Notes: a model not told the origin generated them from the letters alone. 34,010 nt of DNA from Vulcanimicrobiota bacterium (GCA_013290125.1 JABCYQ010000029.1:1-34010), one strand, 5' to 3'; shown: positions 23,172 through 31,802, numbered from the stretch's first letter. Translations and numbers: made by a program.

Positions 23172-24035
23172 ATGACTGCGCGCCTTCTCGAGTACTTCGA
23201 GCCGCACTTCTTGGAAGAGGCGCTGGTCGTGCTCGATCGCTTCGACGGCCGCGCACGAGCGCTCGCGGGCGGCACCCGCCTCGTCCCTGAACTGCACGCG
23301 CGGCTCGGCGACGTCGCCGCGCTCGTCAATCTCAAACGCGTTGCAGATCTCCATGCGATCACCGCGGAGAACGGCGCGATTTCGATCGGCGCTCTTGCTA
23401 CGGCCGCGAGGCTTACGAATGACCCGGCCGTCGCGGAGAACGCACCGCTGCTCGCTGTCGCCGCTTCGACGCTTGGGTCCGTTCAAGTTCGCGCGCTCGC
23501 CACGATCGGCGGCAACATCTGTTCCGGCGATCCCGCCTCGGATCTGACGGCGGCACTGCTCGCGCTCGACGCCACGTGTTGCGTAGCGACGCTTGCATCC
23601 GGCGAGCGGCGGGAGTCTCTGAGCGATCTCTTGGTGCCGGGCGGCGTCGCGCTTCGCACAGGTGAAGTGTTAACACGAGTCATCATCCCGTTCCAAAGAT
23701 CGCGGTTCGCCTACCGCAAGATGGCGACGCGCCGCGGCTTCGAGATGGCGCTGGTCGCCGTCGCGATCCTGCTCGAAAGCGACGGTGCGCGTATCCAAAG
23801 GATCCGGATCGCGTTCGCCGGCGCCGGGCCGACGTGCGTGCGCGGGCTCCATGCCGAACAGCGGGCACTCAACGCGAATATATTGTCGGAAGATCTCGAT
23901 GCGGTCGCCGCCGCGGCCGCAGACTATGATTGCGCGCCGCAAACGGACCTCCGCGCGAGCGCGCTGTATCGCAAGCAGCTCGTCAGAGTCTTGACCAGGC
24001 GTTGTCTCGAAGATGTCATGAGAGTGCGGACTTGA
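23172..24035 (+). CDS. Molybdenum hydroxylase FAD-binding subunit (CoxM/XdhB-like)
   Basis: This 287-aa protein is the medium subunit, passing electrons from the iron-sulfur subunit to FAD. The two FAD-binding motifs are visible: ALAGGTRLVPELH (the AGGT motif) and ATIGGNICSGDPASDL (the TIGGN motif). The order matches CoxM, CutM and related oxidases. The ATG at 23172 is the first start after the riboswitch region and has no strong Shine-Dalgarno. Its TGA overlaps the next gene's ATG (TGATG), as is usual for these operons. Confidence 0.9.
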   Translation: MTARLLEYFEPHFLEEALVVLDRFDGRARALAGGTRLVPELHARLGDVAALVNLKRVADLHAITAENGAISIGALATAARLTNDPAVAENAPLLAVAASTLGSVQVRALATIGGNICSGDPASDLTAALLALDATCCVATLASGERRESLSDLLVPGGVALRTGEVLTRVIIPFQRSRFAYRKMATRRGFEMALVAVAILLESDGARIQRIRIAFAGAGPTCVRGLHAEQRALNANILSEDLDAVAAAAADYDCAPQTDLRASALYRKQLVRVLTRRCLEDVMRVRT

Positions 24036-24556
24036 TGCAGCCCGTCCATTGCGTGGTCAACGGCGAGGCTCACGATCTGCTCGTACAACCGCTTGAGACG
24101 CTGCTCGAGACGCTGCGCACGCGGCTTCAAATGCCCGGCACGAAGGAAGGCTGCGGCACGGGTTACTGCGGTGCGTGCACCGTGCTCCTCGACGGCAGCG
24201 CCGTCAACTCGTGTCTTCTTCTCACCGTCGACACGGACCGCCGTGCCATCACGACGATCGAAGGTCTATCGCGTGATGGCGTGCTCGACGCCGTGCAGGC
24301 TGCCTTCGTCGCGAACAGCGGGCTGCAATGCGGCTTCTGCACGCCGGGGATGATCCTCTCAGCGTGCGCGCTGCTCGCGCAGAGTTCCGACCCGTCGGAA
24401 GGCGCGATCCGGGAAGCGATCGCCGGCAACGTCTGTCGCTGCACCGGATACCAATCGATCGTCGCGTCGGTGCGTGACGCGGCGCAGCGGCTTCGCGCAG
24501 CAAGCGACGTGCGTGACGTACCGCGGCCACGGCCGCCCATCCGGAGCCGCGCATGA
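24035..24556 (+). CDS. Molybdenum hydroxylase 2Fe-2S subunit (CoxS/XdhC-type small subunit)
   Basis: This 173-aa protein carries two [2Fe-2S] clusters. The plant-type ferredoxin-like cluster is formed by the cysteines in KEGCGTGYCGACTVLL and the following NSC. The second, alpha-helical, cluster is formed by LQCGFCTPGMILSACALL and GNVCRCTGYQ. The pattern is that of CoxS/XdhA small subunits. The start overlaps the preceding stop, and the stop overlaps the large-subunit start (ATGA at 24553-24556). Confidence 0.93.
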   Translation: MQPVHCVVNGEAHDLLVQPLETLLETLRTRLQMPGTKEGCGTGYCGACTVLLDGSAVNSCLLLTVDTDRRAITTIEGLSRDGVLDAVQAAFVANSGLQCGFCTPGMILSACALLAQSSDPSEGAIREAIAGNVCRCTGYQSIVASVRDAAQRLRAASDVRDVPRPRPPIRSRA

Positions 24557-26832
24557 CGGTGCCCGGCACGGTCATCGGGGCGAAATGGCCGCGCGGCGAC
24601 GGACACGTCAAAGCAGCGGGGTCGGCACGCTATACCGCGGACATGATGATCGATGGGGCGCTCAGCGGCGTGGTGCTGCGCTCGCCTCACGCGTTCGCGC
24701 GAATCCGCCGCGTCGACATCGCAACGGCGCGCGCGTTACCGGGTGTGCACGCGATCGCGTTCTCCGGAAACGTGCCGGCGAAGCCGCTCGATTTCTCGAT
24801 CAAAGACCAGCATCTCTTCCCCCCGGACTACGTGCGCTATCTCGGTGAACCGGTGGCAGCGGTTGCCGCGGAAACCGAAGCGCAGGCGCGCGATGCAACA
24901 GCGGCGATCATCGTGGAGTACGAGCCGCTCGCGCCGGTTCTGACGATCGAGCAAGCCCTTGCGCAAGACGCAGCCCTTGTACATCCGGACTGGCAATCGT
25001 ACGAGCGCCGTGAGAGCAGCGTCTTGGAAGGCAATGTCTGCGGCCGCAATCGCATTCGGCGCGGCGACGTGGATGAAGGCCTCGTCCGTGCGGCACACGT
25101 GGTCACCTCCGAGTTTACCTTCTCGGCAGGTCTGCCCGGTTACATCGAACCGCGCTGCGCTGTTGCGCACGCCGGCAAAGACGGCACGTTGACTGTCTGG
25201 TGCGGCTCGCAATCACCGCATGGGAACCGCGACGATCTGGCGGCGTTCTTCGACCTCGATCCGTCGAAAGTCCGATTCATCAACCAATACGTCGGCGGAG
25301 CGTTCGGCGGGAAGATCCTCATGGCGCCCGAGATGTATGCCGCGGCGCTTGCGCTGCAATGCGATCGTCCGGTACGCGTCGCGTGGTCGCGTCACGAAGA
25401 TTGTATGCACGCGTTTCCGCGCGCGGGCGGATCTGCCGTGTTCACGTCCGGAGCGGATGCTGATGGCCGCCTGTTGGCGATGCGCGCATCATTCGTCTTC
25501 GACACGGGCGCCTACATCGGCTATGGTTCAGGCTCTGCCTTGATCGCGACGATGTTGGCGTCTGCACCGTATCGCATTCCGGCGTTGGATTTGGACGGGA
25601 CGCTCGTCTACACGAACAAGCACATCGCCGGTCCGGTGCGCGCGCCGGGCGCTCCGCAAGCGAATTTTGCAAAGGAACTGCATCTCGATGAGCTTGCCCT
25701 GGCGGCCGGCGTCGACCCGTTGGATTTTCGGCTCATTAACGCGTGGCAGGATGGCGACCTCAGCCCGACGGGTCAGCGCCTTTCCTCCGTGAGCGTTCGC
25801 GAAGCGCTCGAAAAGGCCGCGGCGGCGATCGGCTGGGGCCGCCCTTTGCCCGCTCTTCGCGGTCGCGGCATCGCCGCCGGATGGTGGTTCTCGGCGTGCG
25901 GCACGTCGCAAGCGCGGGTGCGCGTCAATGCCGACGGCCGCGTGCGGGTCATCTCCGGCAATCCGGAGATGGGCACCGGTGCGGCCGCGCAGGGCCTGCC
26001 CATCATCGCCGCCGATGCGCTCGGAATCGATCCCGCTAACATTGAATTTGCTCTCGCCGACACAGGCGATGAAGCGCCTGACGACGGCGCTCACGGAAGC
26101 ATTTCGACGTTCTCTGCAGGTCAAGCGGTTGCGGCAGCCGCCGCCGACGCGCGCGATCAACTCTTGGCGCAGGCTGAGTCCATGCTCGAAGCGCGGCGTG
26201 AAGATCTCGAACTTCGCGATGGTCGCGTCGTCAATGCGGAAGTTCCGTCGGTCGGGGCGTCGTTCGCGGAGTTGGCGCTTGCCGCAGGCGGTTCTATCGA
26301 AGGACGCGGCGCGAGCAGCGGTCTTGCGGATCCGGAAATCGACGAGTCACTCGTGCAAGGTCACGGTTTTGCTGCATGGCCCGCCGCCTCGTTCCTCGCG
26401 ACGGCCGCGGAGGTCGAGGTCGATCCGGAGATGGGCGGCGTCCACGTGGTCCATCTCGCGACCGCGCAAGACGTGGGGTTTGCATTCAACCCGGCCGGCG
26501 TCATTGGACAGATCGAAGGCGGCGCCGTTCAAGCGATGGGTTGGGCGCTCACCGAAGAGTTGAAATACGAAGATGGCGCGCTCCTCAACCCCGACCTAAA
26601 GCACTATCTTCTTCCAACGGCGCTCGACGCGCCCCGCATCACTGCCATCATCGTCGAGCGGCCATCCGAAGAAGGGCCGCGAGGGATGAAGGGCGCGGGC
26701 GAGCCGCCCGTCACGACACCGGCAGCCGCGATAGGCAACGCGATCCGCGCTGCTTGTGGTGCAGTTCCCCACACGACGCCGATGACACCGGAGCGCATCT
26801 GGCGCGCTCTCAATCCAAATCTCCGCGCCTGA
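24553..26832 (+). CDS. Molybdenum hydroxylase large subunit (xanthine dehydrogenase family), substrate unknown
   Basis: This is a 759-aa catalytic subunit binding molybdopterin cytosine dinucleotide. Family motifs are VGGAFGGK (cofactor site), GPVRAPGAPQANFAKELHLD, QGLPIIAADALG and the C-terminal GMKGAGEPPVTTPA with the catalytic Glu. CO dehydrogenase has an AYXCSFR loop with an active-site cysteine at the VRAPG position; this protein lacks it, so it is not form I CO dehydrogenase. Likely classes are aldehyde, purine or N-heterocycle hydroxylases. The three-gene order FAD, Fe-S, Mo is the usual cox-type. No XdhC/MobA/CoxF-type maturation gene is adjacent. Its TGA is the first three bases of a repeat unit. 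Confidence 0.87.
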   Translation: MTVPGTVIGAKWPRGDGHVKAAGSARYTADMMIDGALSGVVLRSPHAFARIRRVDIATARALPGVHAIAFSGNVPAKPLDFSIKDQHLFPPDYVRYLGEPVAAVAAETEAQARDATAAIIVEYEPLAPVLTIEQALAQDAALVHPDWQSYERRESSVLEGNVCGRNRIRRGDVDEGLVRAAHVVTSEFTFSAGLPGYIEPRCAVAHAGKDGTLTVWCGSQSPHGNRDDLAAFFDLDPSKVRFINQYVGGAFGGKILMAPEMYAAALALQCDRPVRVAWSRHEDCMHAFPRAGGSAVFTSGADADGRLLAMRASFVFDTGAYIGYGSGSALIATMLASAPYRIPALDLDGTLVYTNKHIAGPVRAPGAPQANFAKELHLDELALAAGVDPLDFRLINAWQDGDLSPTGQRLSSVSVREALEKAAAAIGWGRPLPALRGRGIAAGWWFSACGTSQARVRVNADGRVRVISGNPEMGTGAAAQGLPIIAADALGIDPANIEFALADTGDEAPDDGAHGSISTFSAGQAVAAAAADARDQLLAQAESMLEARREDLELRDGRVVNAEVPSVGASFAELALAAGGSIEGRGASSGLADPEIDESLVQGHGFAAWPAASFLATAAEVEVDPEMGGVHVVHLATAQDVGFAFNPAGVIGQIEGGAVQAMGWALTEELKYEDGALLNPDLKHYLLPTALDAPRITAIIVERPSEEGPRGMKGAGEPPVTTPAAAIGNAIRAACGAVPHTTPMTPERIWRALNPNLRA

Positions 26833-26943
26833 AAGGCCGATTTTGCTGAAGGGGCCGATTTGCTGAAGGGGCCGATTTTATATCGGCCCACGATATGTTC
26901 GCTCGGGCCGACATAAAGTCGGCCCCTTCAGGCTACCCCTTCA
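26830..26943. repeat. Compact copy of the TGAAGGGGCCGA inverted-repeat family
   Basis: Three tandem half-units begin with TGAA: 26830-26846, 26847-26863 and 26864-26889. The last is an arm of a 26-bp inverted repeat whose other arm is 26905-26930, separated by 15 bases; 24 of 26 positions match. The right arm is identical over 26 bp to the arm at 9787-9812. Another partial arm end, CCCCTTCA, lies at 26936-26943. The first unit's TGA is the stop codon of the Mo-hydroxylase large subunit. It lies between convergent genes. Confidence 0.85.
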
Positions 26944-26945
26944 AA

Positions 26946-27863
26946 TTAGTGGAACAGCGAGTAGCTCTGCAGATCGAAGTAGACGCCTCGACACGGCGTG
27001 CCGTCGCACTGCGCGGGGCGATACGTGGACTTCTTCGCACTTAGCACGGACGCCGCGTCGATCTCATCGTTGTGCGATGAGACGACGATGTCAGCGCGCT
27101 CGACTCCGCCGTCCGGTCCGATGACGACTCGCACGACGACCGATCCTTCGATGCCGGCGCGTGCAGCGTCGTCAGGATACGGCACGAGGTCTTCTTTCGT
27201 CATGATCGGCGCCCGGTGCACGACAGGTGAAGAGACGAATGGCGGCGGCGCGAGATATCCAAGACGTCTGGCCGAGAGATCATCGAGCGCCAGCAATTGC
27301 CCCACTCGCCCCGACTCGAGTTCCGCGACTACCACGCCGCCTGAGAGCGCCCATGCACGGATCGTCGAGTCCGGCTCGGCGATCATCTCGCCGCCCGCCT
27401 TGGCGATCGAGGTGCCGGCGTCGTCCGCTCTCATGGTCAAGGCCGCAAACTCGGCCGGCTGAACGATGGGAGCGGGCGTGCTGTTCGGCACCGATGCCGG
27501 CTCCGCGACCAAGACTTGTTGAACGATCATATCGTCGTCGGTCAGGACCTCGCGATCGAGTCCGCCCGTGTCGACCCACTGCCACTCGTGTCCTATGTCC
27601 GTCGTGCGCAGGACGTCCGGCGGACCGATCGATTTCACGACGTCGAGCACAGAATGCCCGATGATCACGCCGCCGAGCGACAACGGGGTCGGTGTCGGTG
27701 TTGCAACGGGCGACGGTGTTGCGAGCGGCGACGGTGTTGCGAGCGGCGACGGTGTTGCGACGGGCGCTGGCGAGAGCGCGGCGCCTCCAGCCGCGGGAAG
27801 GCTCGCGATCGTCAGCCCTGCGGCCAATGCCGCGAGCAGCATCCAGGCGTCACCGCGCGTCAT
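26946..27863 (-). CDS. TonB C-terminal-domain protein with SmpA-like N-terminal region
   Basis: This is a 305-aa protein. It starts with a signal-like or anchor segment (MLLAALAAGLTIASLPAAGG), then a Thr/Pro/Ser/Ala repeat tract encoded by an 18-bp tandem repeat. A region LGGVIIGHSVLDVVKSIGPPDVLR follows, with a shape like BamE/SmpA or copper-amine-oxidase-like domains. At the C-terminus is a TonB energy-transducer domain (DAARAGIEGSVVVRVVIGPDGG, VVSSHNDEIDAASVLSAKKS, YRPAQCDGTPCRG). ATG 27863 overlaps the preceding stop region by 14 bases; ATG 27842, 7 codons later, is a good alternative with GGTGA upstream. It may energise receptors such as BtuB, but the lack of an adjacent ExbBD leaves its role open. 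Confidence 0.72.
   Translation of the reverse strand: MTRGDAWMLLAALAAGLTIASLPAAGGAALSPAPVATPSPLATPSPLATPSPVATPTPTPLSLGGVIIGHSVLDVVKSIGPPDVLRTTDIGHEWQWVDTGGLDREVLTDDDMIVQQVLVAEPASVPNSTPAPIVQPAEFAALTMRADDAGTSIAKAGGEMIAEPDSTIRAWALSGGVVVAELESGRVGQLLALDDLSARRLGYLAPPPFVSSPVVHRAPIMTKEDLVPYPDDAARAGIEGSVVVRVVIGPDGGVERADIVVSSHNDEIDAASVLSAKKSTYRPAQCDGTPCRGVYFDLQSYSLFH
27697..27768. repeat. Tandem repeat of an 18-bp unit inside the TonB-like gene
   Basis: Four consecutive 18-bp units (27697-27714, 27715-27732, 27733-27750, 27751-27768) have the consensus GGTGTTGCGAGCGGCGAC. Units 2 and 3 are identical. On the coding strand they encode a repeated ATPSPL/V hexapeptide. In-frame copy-number change would lengthen or shorten the proline-rich spacer without a frameshift. 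Confidence 0.9.
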
Positions 27864-29934
27864 CGAGATACATCGCCAAGAGATCCTCTTCGGCAGCCCA
27901 AAACGGCGCCTTGCCGAAGCCAGAGAGCGTCGTCGAGACCGTGCCGCGCGACGCCGCATAGGCAAGCACTCGACGCTCGCCTTCGAGATAGCGCCGCTTC
28001 GCGCCGAACTTCGCATAATACCACGCGAATTTCGCCGTCTGATTCGGGCCTGCCGCGACATTCTCGCGCACGATCAGACCAAACGTCCGTGAAAAGGCGA
28101 GCGCCCGAGGGATGTAGACTCGCGGAAATCGCTCCCGCGCCACACCGGCGACGAAGACGTGCGCAAAGCGCGTCCCCTTCACAGCGACCACGCCCTCGCA
28201 CGCGATCGCGCCCGCCACGCCGACAGCCGGATCCGGAGCGACGACGCCGTCCTCGATCAGGGCTACCGCCTCCGAAAGATTGCGGCACGCTCCGCTCGAC
28301 CACGCGTGGTCGAAGGCGCGCGCGAGCCGTGACGCATCGGCGCCGAATCGCTCCGCCATATGCGGCTGCGCCTGGCGCCAGTGTGCGTCGAAACCGGCAT
28401 CGACGATGAGATACCGTAAGGCGTCCGGCGGCGAAAGTCGGGCACAGGCAGTTCGCCACGTCGACATGCGTTCGCGCAACGCGCTCATCGACCGGCGCGT
28501 CTCCTCCGGCAGCCCCACATCGGCTGCGCCGCTCAAGACATTTTCTGCAAGCCGTGTGAAGCCGGCGCTGCGCGAACCGCCGCGCACCGGCTGAGCTGCG
28601 TCGATCTCAAGCGATAGTTGTCGCTGTGGCGCAGGGTCCGAACAGAGCGCGAACAACGAGGCATCGCTCAAACCCACCAGCGGCGACGCCAAGACGCGGA
28701 GCAGATGTACTTGATCGAAAGGGTCGTCGCAGACGCAGGCAAGCGCGAAGAGGTCCGCGATGTCGGCGACTGCGGCAAAGTGCGAAGATGGCGGCAGTGC
28801 CGGAACGCCGCGCTGCGCGAGCAGCGTCGCGTAGACGCCGGCCGCTTCGTCGTCGCGCGCGAGGACGGCGATATCGTCAGGGCGGACCCCGCTTGCGATG
28901 AGATCCACGATCGCTTGCGCGATGAAGTCGGATTCCGCGGACTCATCGGCGAATCGCCACGCGCTCGGGCGCGCCGCTAACGCGCGCACGAACCGCGGCA
29001 CGCTGCTGTCGCCGGCAGAGCACAGTCGCCGCCCACCCAAGTGGTCTATGGCCGACGCTTCGCGCCCGGCCACGATAACTTCCTCGACGCCCGCCGAGCG
29101 CGCGAGGGCAAGGAGATCGGGCAAAGCCGGTTCGGCGTCCTCAGCGTCGTCGACGATCAGCGCCGCAACGCCGCGAAATGCGCGTTGCGCCGCCGACGGG
29201 TCGGAAGACAGCCACGCTATTCCCGAATCGATGACGCCGGCCTCGGATTTCACCGCTGCGCGCCGCTCAACGTCGATGTACTCCTCGTACAGTCGAGCGA
29301 GCAGAATGCCGAGATCGCGTTCGGCACGACGTTGCAGACGCAACACGTCTTCAGCGGCGCGCAAAGCTTCGCGCGCGCGCCGGCTCGCGCGCCGTACGGT
29401 TTCGGGATCGGCGAGCCTGATGCGCGCGTCTTCGACGTCGGCGCCGTAGAATTCGCGGACACCGCCGTCGCATGCCGCGCGAAACGCCGCCGGCGTGACG
29501 CGATTGCGGCGCAGCCACTCGATGAGCGCCGCGCTTTCGTCCAAGAGCGTGCCGACGCGCCGCGCGTACGGAAGGTCGAGGTCGATCGAATCGTCGCGCA
29601 ATTCTGGCCAGGTTAGGTCCAGCATGCCGCGCGCGGCCTTCGCGACAATCGCGCGCCCGGCCGCTGGTCCGCCGACCAAGAAATTCGGCGCCGCACCAGA
29701 ACTCGCGGAGTCCGCGCGCATCAGCCGCGCCAGAAGTCCGCTCAGCGTGTCTACGTCAAGCGCGCCGGGGTAGTCCAGCTCATCGCACGCTCGTCGAAAC
29801 GCCTGACATGACGAAGGATGCGAGCAGATGACATAGACACTCGCGCGCCGCGCATGTTCGACCGCGAGCGCGGCCAACGATGCGGTCATCCCCGTCGCCC
29901 GCGGTGAATCCGAGGCGAGCGTGCTAACGCGCAA
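27850..29934 (-). CDS. UvrD/AddB-like protein with degenerate ATPase motifs
   Basis: This 694-aa protein follows the order of UvrD/AddB-type helicases, but key motifs are altered. The P-loop position reads ASDSPRATGMTASLA, where the usual GKT/S lysine is Met. The Walker B position reads ALIVDDAEDAEPALPDLLALA, with D in place of the catalytic E in DExQD. A later motif reads IAVLARDDEAAGVYATLLAQ, and motif V-VI reads EGVVAVKGTRFAHVFVAGVARERFP and GERRVLAYAASRG. It therefore looks like a structural, probably non-hydrolysing, helicase subunit, as RecC and some AddB proteins are. TTG 29934 is strongly supported by GGAAGGAGAGG upstream; ATG 29889 is an alternative. It overlaps the nuclease gene by 11 bases. 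Confidence 0.75.
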   Translation of the reverse strand: MRVSTLASDSPRATGMTASLAALAVEHARRASVYVICSHPSSCQAFRRACDELDYPGALDVDTLSGLLARLMRADSASSGAAPNFLVGGPAAGRAIVAKAARGMLDLTWPELRDDSIDLDLPYARRVGTLLDESAALIEWLRRNRVTPAAFRAACDGGVREFYGADVEDARIRLADPETVRRASRRAREALRAAEDVLRLQRRAERDLGILLARLYEEYIDVERRAAVKSEAGVIDSGIAWLSSDPSAAQRAFRGVAALIVDDAEDAEPALPDLLALARSAGVEEVIVAGREASAIDHLGGRRLCSAGDSSVPRFVRALAARPSAWRFADESAESDFIAQAIVDLIASGVRPDDIAVLARDDEAAGVYATLLAQRGVPALPPSSHFAAVADIADLFALACVCDDPFDQVHLLRVLASPLVGLSDASLFALCSDPAPQRQLSLEIDAAQPVRGGSRSAGFTRLAENVLSGAADVGLPEETRRSMSALRERMSTWRTACARLSPPDALRYLIVDAGFDAHWRQAQPHMAERFGADASRLARAFDHAWSSGACRNLSEAVALIEDGVVAPDPAVGVAGAIACEGVVAVKGTRFAHVFVAGVARERFPRVYIPRALAFSRTFGLIVRENVAAGPNQTAKFAWYYAKFGAKRRYLEGERRVLAYAASRGTVSTTLSGFGKAPFWAAEEDLLAMYLDDAR

Positions 29935-31690
29935 AAATCCTCTCCTTCCGCAGCGGCCGCTCGCGGCAGGCAGCCGCGTACGCGCAATAGCCGCACGGCG
30001 GATCGACGCCTGGAACGAAATGCTCGAGTCCCGTCTTGGTCAGAAGATCGCAGCGCTCGAGAATCGCCGCCAACGCTTCATCGAGATCGGCGGTCGAGCA
30101 GACGGCAGATCCTGCGCGCGGTACCGGGGCGACCGCCTGATCGTCGACGATGTCAAGTGCCAGGACTCGAACGCCCGTTTCCGGATCGCGTACGGAGACG
30201 AGTGCCACACGGCCGACCTCGGAGCCCGCCGCACGGCACATGAAATAGTAGAGGGGCAACTGCGACTCATCGCCGCTGCGGACGTCGGCGAGATACGCGG
30301 CCGGATTTGAAGTGATCCTCCCCGTCTTGTAGTCGTAGATCGTCACCGGTCCGCCGCCTACGGGTTGGTCGATGCGGTCGATATATCCGACAAAATCGTG
30401 CCCACCAGCACGCAGGCGGTGCTGCGATTCCAGCGCCACGATCGTCGCGGGCGCGCTCTTGGCTTGTGCGACGAGCCAGTCGACGTAGTGCGGCGCGATT
30501 CGCCGCGCCTGCAGTCTTGAGACCGCGTATTCCCACGGCGTTGCAAACGCGCGGCGCGACTTGGCGAACGCCGTGTCGATCTCGAGGAGCAAGGCAGCCA
30601 ACGTCGCGGACGAGCGCTCTTCCGAGAATTCTGATTCGTTATGGTGCAGCGCCTCGAGCGCTTCGTGCAGCACCCGGCCGTAGGTCGCCTGGATCGACCC
30701 TTCATCTTCCACTGCGTCGCAGAGGTACTCGAAGAACCAGCGCCGGCCGCACTTCACGAACGCGTTCAAACGCGACGCCGAAAATGTCATCGGCGGCGCG
30801 ATGACCGCGCGATCGGATTCCGAAACCGGCCAGACCCACGGACTTTCTGATTCAAGCGATGCTCGTCGCCGTTCGCCATTCGGCCGCGCGGTCGGCAGAG
30901 AGACCGCGGCGCTCATGAAACTCGGCGACGCGATCGGCCACGCCGCAAGGGTCGCCTCGTGCCGAGTCAATGCGTCGAGAAATATCTGCGCACGATCGCG
31001 CAGCGAAACCTCACGCGCCGCACCGCGCCATATTTCGTCTGCGCCGCGCGCGGCAGCGCAGAGCGCATCCGCGACGCCTTTGGGAAAAGGATCGGCGATG
31101 CGGGCCGACGCTACCGCGCACATCCCAGCGCGAATCAGCGATTCAAGCGTGGTGCTCTCGTCTGCCGCGGGAACGGATATCGCGCGCAGCGCTGCCGCTG
31201 CCCGCGCCGCGATCTCTCGCTGCGCGACTCCGGGAAACGCGTCGAGCGCCTGACCAAGCGCAGCTTGCAGTGGTTCTCCGCGCCGCATGCGGTGCGCGGC
31301 GCGGACGTGGGCGATGTCAAGGCCGACATCCGCCGAAGCCAAGAAGCGGATAACGACTTCATCGTGCGTGGACAGTGCAGCTTCGATGAAACGCGCGAGC
31401 ACAAGCGCTGAGCCGTCTGAAGCGACGTCACCGGCCTCGTCGGGCGATTCATCAGCGAGCCAAGCTCGAGCGGTCAAGAACACGCGCGCGATCAGGCTCG
31501 TCGCGTTATCGCCTTCAGCGGCCGCCAGAGCGAGTGAAGTCGCGTCAATTGCGGCCGCCTCCGCGGCGGCGAAGAGCGCGACGTAGCCATCGAGCAGCGC
31601 TGCATCGACAAGCCAATGCTCGTTCGCCGGCGAGACGTGTTCAGCGAGCGCTACCCAGAGGGCCGCCCGGCGGCGTACCGTTTGGATCAC
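29924..31690 (-). CDS. Fe-S cluster PD-(D/E)XK nuclease (AddB C-terminal-like)
   Basis: This 588-aa protein carries a RecB-family nuclease domain at its C-terminal end. The first Fe-S cysteine is in FVKCGRRWFFEYL (about 312), then GRVLHEALEAL, the GYIDRID aspartate (about 435) and IYDYKTG (D-x-K, about 452). The cluster closes with PPCGYCAYAAAC (about 564-573). This is the four-cysteine arrangement of AddB/AdnB. The N-terminal 300 residues are helical without recognisable helicase motifs. GTG 31690 is the only reasonable start; the open frame reaches 32071 but that part overlaps the sigma-factor promoter region. Its stop overlaps the start of the helicase-like gene, so the two proteins are probably partners in DNA end processing. 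Confidence 0.8.
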   Translation of the reverse strand: MIQTVRRRAALWVALAEHVSPANEHWLVDAALLDGYVALFAAAEAAAIDATSLALAAAEGDNATSLIARVFLTARAWLADESPDEAGDVASDGSALVLARFIEAALSTHDEVVIRFLASADVGLDIAHVRAAHRMRRGEPLQAALGQALDAFPGVAQREIAARAAAALRAISVPAADESTTLESLIRAGMCAVASARIADPFPKGVADALCAAARGADEIWRGAAREVSLRDRAQIFLDALTRHEATLAAWPIASPSFMSAAVSLPTARPNGERRRASLESESPWVWPVSESDRAVIAPPMTFSASRLNAFVKCGRRWFFEYLCDAVEDEGSIQATYGRVLHEALEALHHNESEFSEERSSATLAALLLEIDTAFAKSRRAFATPWEYAVSRLQARRIAPHYVDWLVAQAKSAPATIVALESQHRLRAGGHDFVGYIDRIDQPVGGGPVTIYDYKTGRITSNPAAYLADVRSGDESQLPLYYFMCRAAGSEVGRVALVSVRDPETGVRVLALDIVDDQAVAPVPRAGSAVCSTADLDEALAAILERCDLLTKTGLEHFVPGVDPPCGYCAYAAACRERPLRKERIFAR

Positions 31691-31802
31691 GGTAGGGTGA
31701 GCCGAATCACGTGGAAATCCAGATCGGACGCCGTATGAAGTAGGTGAAAAGTGCGCACGGAAGCCTCTGGCGAATCGAATGGGGCACGATTGACGTGTTA
31801 CT

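Noticed and set aside
24553-26832. Annotation as carbon monoxide dehydrogenase large subunit
   Set aside because: The cysteine-containing AYXCSFR active-site loop of form I CO dehydrogenase is missing (VRAPG is present instead).
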